The translations under genes were made by a program, and so were the position numbers. From assembly GCF_004791025.1 (NCBI RefSeq), contig NZ_SRUO01000019.1, positions 62,001 to 126,000 of the forward strand: 64,000 bases of DNA. Direction: 5' to 3'. Each line of letters begins with the position of its first letter. The first letter of the stretch is position 1. Origin of the DNA: Mesorhizobium sp. M4B.F.Ca.ET.203.01.1.1 (GTDB taxonomy: Bacteria; Pseudomonadota; Alphaproteobacteria; Rhizobiales; Rhizobiaceae). Below, piece by piece: positions 62,486 to 64,000 of the stretch. A model generated the notes under the pieces. It was not told the DNA's origin, ran no database searches, and saw only the letters and a list, made by a program, of their open reading frames with translations.

Positions 62486-62698
62486 TTAGCCAGCCTTGCT
62501 GAGGCTGCCTGCAGAGGACTTGCCGGTGCGGCGATCCTGTTCGACCTCGTAGTTTATCTTCTGGCCCTCATTAAGGGTCGACAGGCCCGCTCGTTCAACA
62601 GCGGAAATGTGGACAAAGACATCCTGACCGCCGTTGTCGGGCTGAATAAAACCAAAACCCTTGGTGCTGTTGAACCACTTCACCGTTCCAGTCGCCAT
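62486..62698 (-). CDS. cspA: Cold-shock protein CspA family
   Basis: The ATG at 62698 gives 70 residues: MATGTVKWFNSTKGFGFIQP (RNP-1 type KGFGFI), DVFVHISAVERAG (RNP-2 type VFVH) and the closing GKSSAGSL. It is a complete single cold-shock domain that binds single-stranded RNA and DNA, a type present in many copies in rhizobia. It is convergent with the mucR-like gene. Confidence 0.95.
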   Translation of the reverse strand: MATGTVKWFNSTKGFGFIQPDNGGQDVFVHISAVERAGLSTLNEGQKINYEVEQDRRTGKSSAGSLSKAG

Positions 62699-62740
62699 AT
62701 ATCCATTCCTTTGTAACAAGTCGCAACTTAGGCAGGCCAT

Positions 62741-64000
62741 TCACGCCAGCCTGATTTGTACACGAGACTTTAGGCGCAGCAAAATCGGAAAATTGCAAGG
62801 CCCACTCGACCGCCTGATCTCCAGCAGCACCTGCCACACATGCGAGGCGCGTGCCAGACGAGGCGTATGCCAGACGTTTCGTCGTGCGCTGTCGCTCAAA
62901 CGTCGACAGAAACAATGACCCAACCCTGCAAACTCGGCACATCTTGTGGACGTGCTTGGGTCGCTGCTCGACCGCAATACCCGCTCCTGACCGATATCGT
63001 CGGCCAAAATGACGATGTTTTTGTCATCAGACCGAAAGATCAGGCGCGCAGCGACACTGCACACTCAAACCGAGACCCGCGAACCTCGATTAGCTTCGGC
63101 CTGCTACGAAGCGCGGTTGCCTGCTTCTGAGGCGGGCCATTGTCGGTTTGAATCAACTGTCGGGTTCGGAACCCCAGACTGTCGGCAAGTTGACAATGCG
63201 CGTTCAGACGGCACAAACCACCCGATCGCTTGTGAGCGAGATGGTTTGGCAGATTGAGCAAGGGCGGGACTCAGCTATGCCGCCCAGGCTGCTGACAAGG
63301 CCAAAGCAGCGTAGGTGCGGAGTGAAATCCAAGGTCCACATGGGTCGTCGCGCGTCCCGTGCGCCTGGGAAGGCGCCGGCCCCGCCAAGCTTTTCCCAGA
63401 TCGTCCGGATGACGCAAGCTTCGCTGAGCGTCAATGAACGTTCGGGCGATGACCAAAGGCGTCGTGCGTTGCAATCTGGACTGTCCAGGATATCAGGAGT
63501 TCCATGGCCTCAGCCCGCTTGGCTGGCCACACTTGAAGCTCCAACATACCGGCTGGCACAGGCCAATTGGACTCTGCGCTGCCCTCAATGCGCTGGTGGC
63601 ACGGTCAATGCTTGTCTATCGATCCGGCCGCCCATGCGTGATGCTGTCGGTCGACGTTCGCAAACCAGACCCTCGGCGAACCCAGCGAAGGGGCTCGCCG
63701 GTACGACGAGGGACCTTACCTCTTTATGCGCGGCATCATTGTCGAGGATGACATGTTGCCTTACACGTCGTCCCCTCGCGCTCGGGGCTTTGAGGGGCGG
63801 ATGAAGTCCTGATGGCGGTGGCACTGCTGCATGTTTGCGTAAGACCCATCATTCACGATCGCGTTGTCCTTCGATGTCGCGGTGCTGATAGGCGGGCAGA
63901 TCGGTGTGCGCGGCGCCCGCCAAAGGATCGTCGTCACGCCGGAGGAGGCGAGCGCCGTAGCCGGCGCGCCGGCGAAAGGCGCTTTCTGTCGGATGCCCGA
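62741..64000. other. Window end, no gene recognised
   Basis: About 1.26 kb with overlapping frames on both strands (longest 63148-63804, plus strand, 218 codons), none with a motif I can name. Composition suggests decayed accessory DNA. A gene that continues beyond the window edge cannot be excluded at 63830-64000. Confidence 0.3.

Noticed and set aside
63148..63804. 218-codon plus-strand frame near the window end
   Set aside because: No domain, uneven composition, several equally long frames overlap it on both strands.
1..64000. tRNA genes, rRNA genes, CRISPR arrays, SAM riboswitches
   Set aside because: I looked for clover-leaf ends, rRNA strings, regular direct repeats with spacers, and a riboswitch before glyA-metK, and saw nothing convincing by eye.

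Overview
The window looks like part of a Mesorhizobium (M. loti / M. japonicum type) symbiosis island. The reasons are a rhizobial type III secretion system (T3SS) with Nop/Rhc/Nol proteins, a nod box and several tts boxes, vitamin loci (panCB, nadABC, bioBFDAZ) of the kind carried on Mesorhizobium islands, an alphaproteobacterial Omp2-type porin, a Ros/MucR regulator, and many decayed genes and transposase scraps between intact operons. No rRNA, tRNA or CRISPR array was seen. Every assignment is from reading the sequence; no database was searched.

Layout. 1-440: groEL 3' end with a terminator. 590-1591: ArdC-like anti-restriction protein. 2068-4454: decayed block (broken DsbA-like gene, a ~430-bp tandem duplication, internally deleted dctA that keeps a sigma-54 promoter). 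5120-9337: small accessory genes, a Crp/Fnr regulator, and a luxI gene beside a frameshifted luxR. 9437-20955: vitamin block, with panC-panB (minus strand, panB 5' end damaged), a NUDIX-type NAD regulator, nadABC and bioBFDAZ. 21129-25246: MFS exporter, frameshifted hemN with a possible anaerobox, a small membrane protein. 25866-29365: porin and an acyltransferase-3/SGNH membrane protein. 29450-32556: nod box, tts-like box, ttsI, rhcC2, lipoprotein gene. 32985-33490: dead transposase. 33881-39047: one-carbon/SAM operon (truncated ArsR regulator, glyA, metK, adenosine kinase, tdh). 39360-39905: amidase and IS66 scraps. 40099-51623: main T3SS block (nopX, rhcC1 leftward; nopB, rhcJ, nolU, rhcL, rhcN, rhcO-like gene, rhcQRSTU rightward). 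51898-61326: nopP, an 838-codon probable effector gene, then nopC, nopA, sctD-like gene, rhcV and a TPR lipoprotein. 61793-62698: mucR-like gene and cspA. 62741-64000: no gene recognised.

How it works together (inference from known rhizobial systems): flavonoid-activated NodD would act at the nod box before ttsI; TtsI, with Glu51 where most response regulators have the phospho-accepting Asp, would then activate promoters with tts boxes. I find six tts-box-like sites, before ttsI, nopX, nopB, nopP, the 838-codon gene and nopC. They tie the secretion machine (rhc/nol), the extracellular parts (nopA, nopB, nopC, nopX) and the effectors into one regulon. The outer-membrane secretin is split between NolW/RhcC1 and RhcC2, encoded about 10 kb apart.

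Several genes (luxR, hemN, panB, a small gene at 5744-6039, the dsbA-like gene) are broken by what look like single-base changes while both halves are otherwise well conserved. They may be recent pseudogenes or sequence errors.
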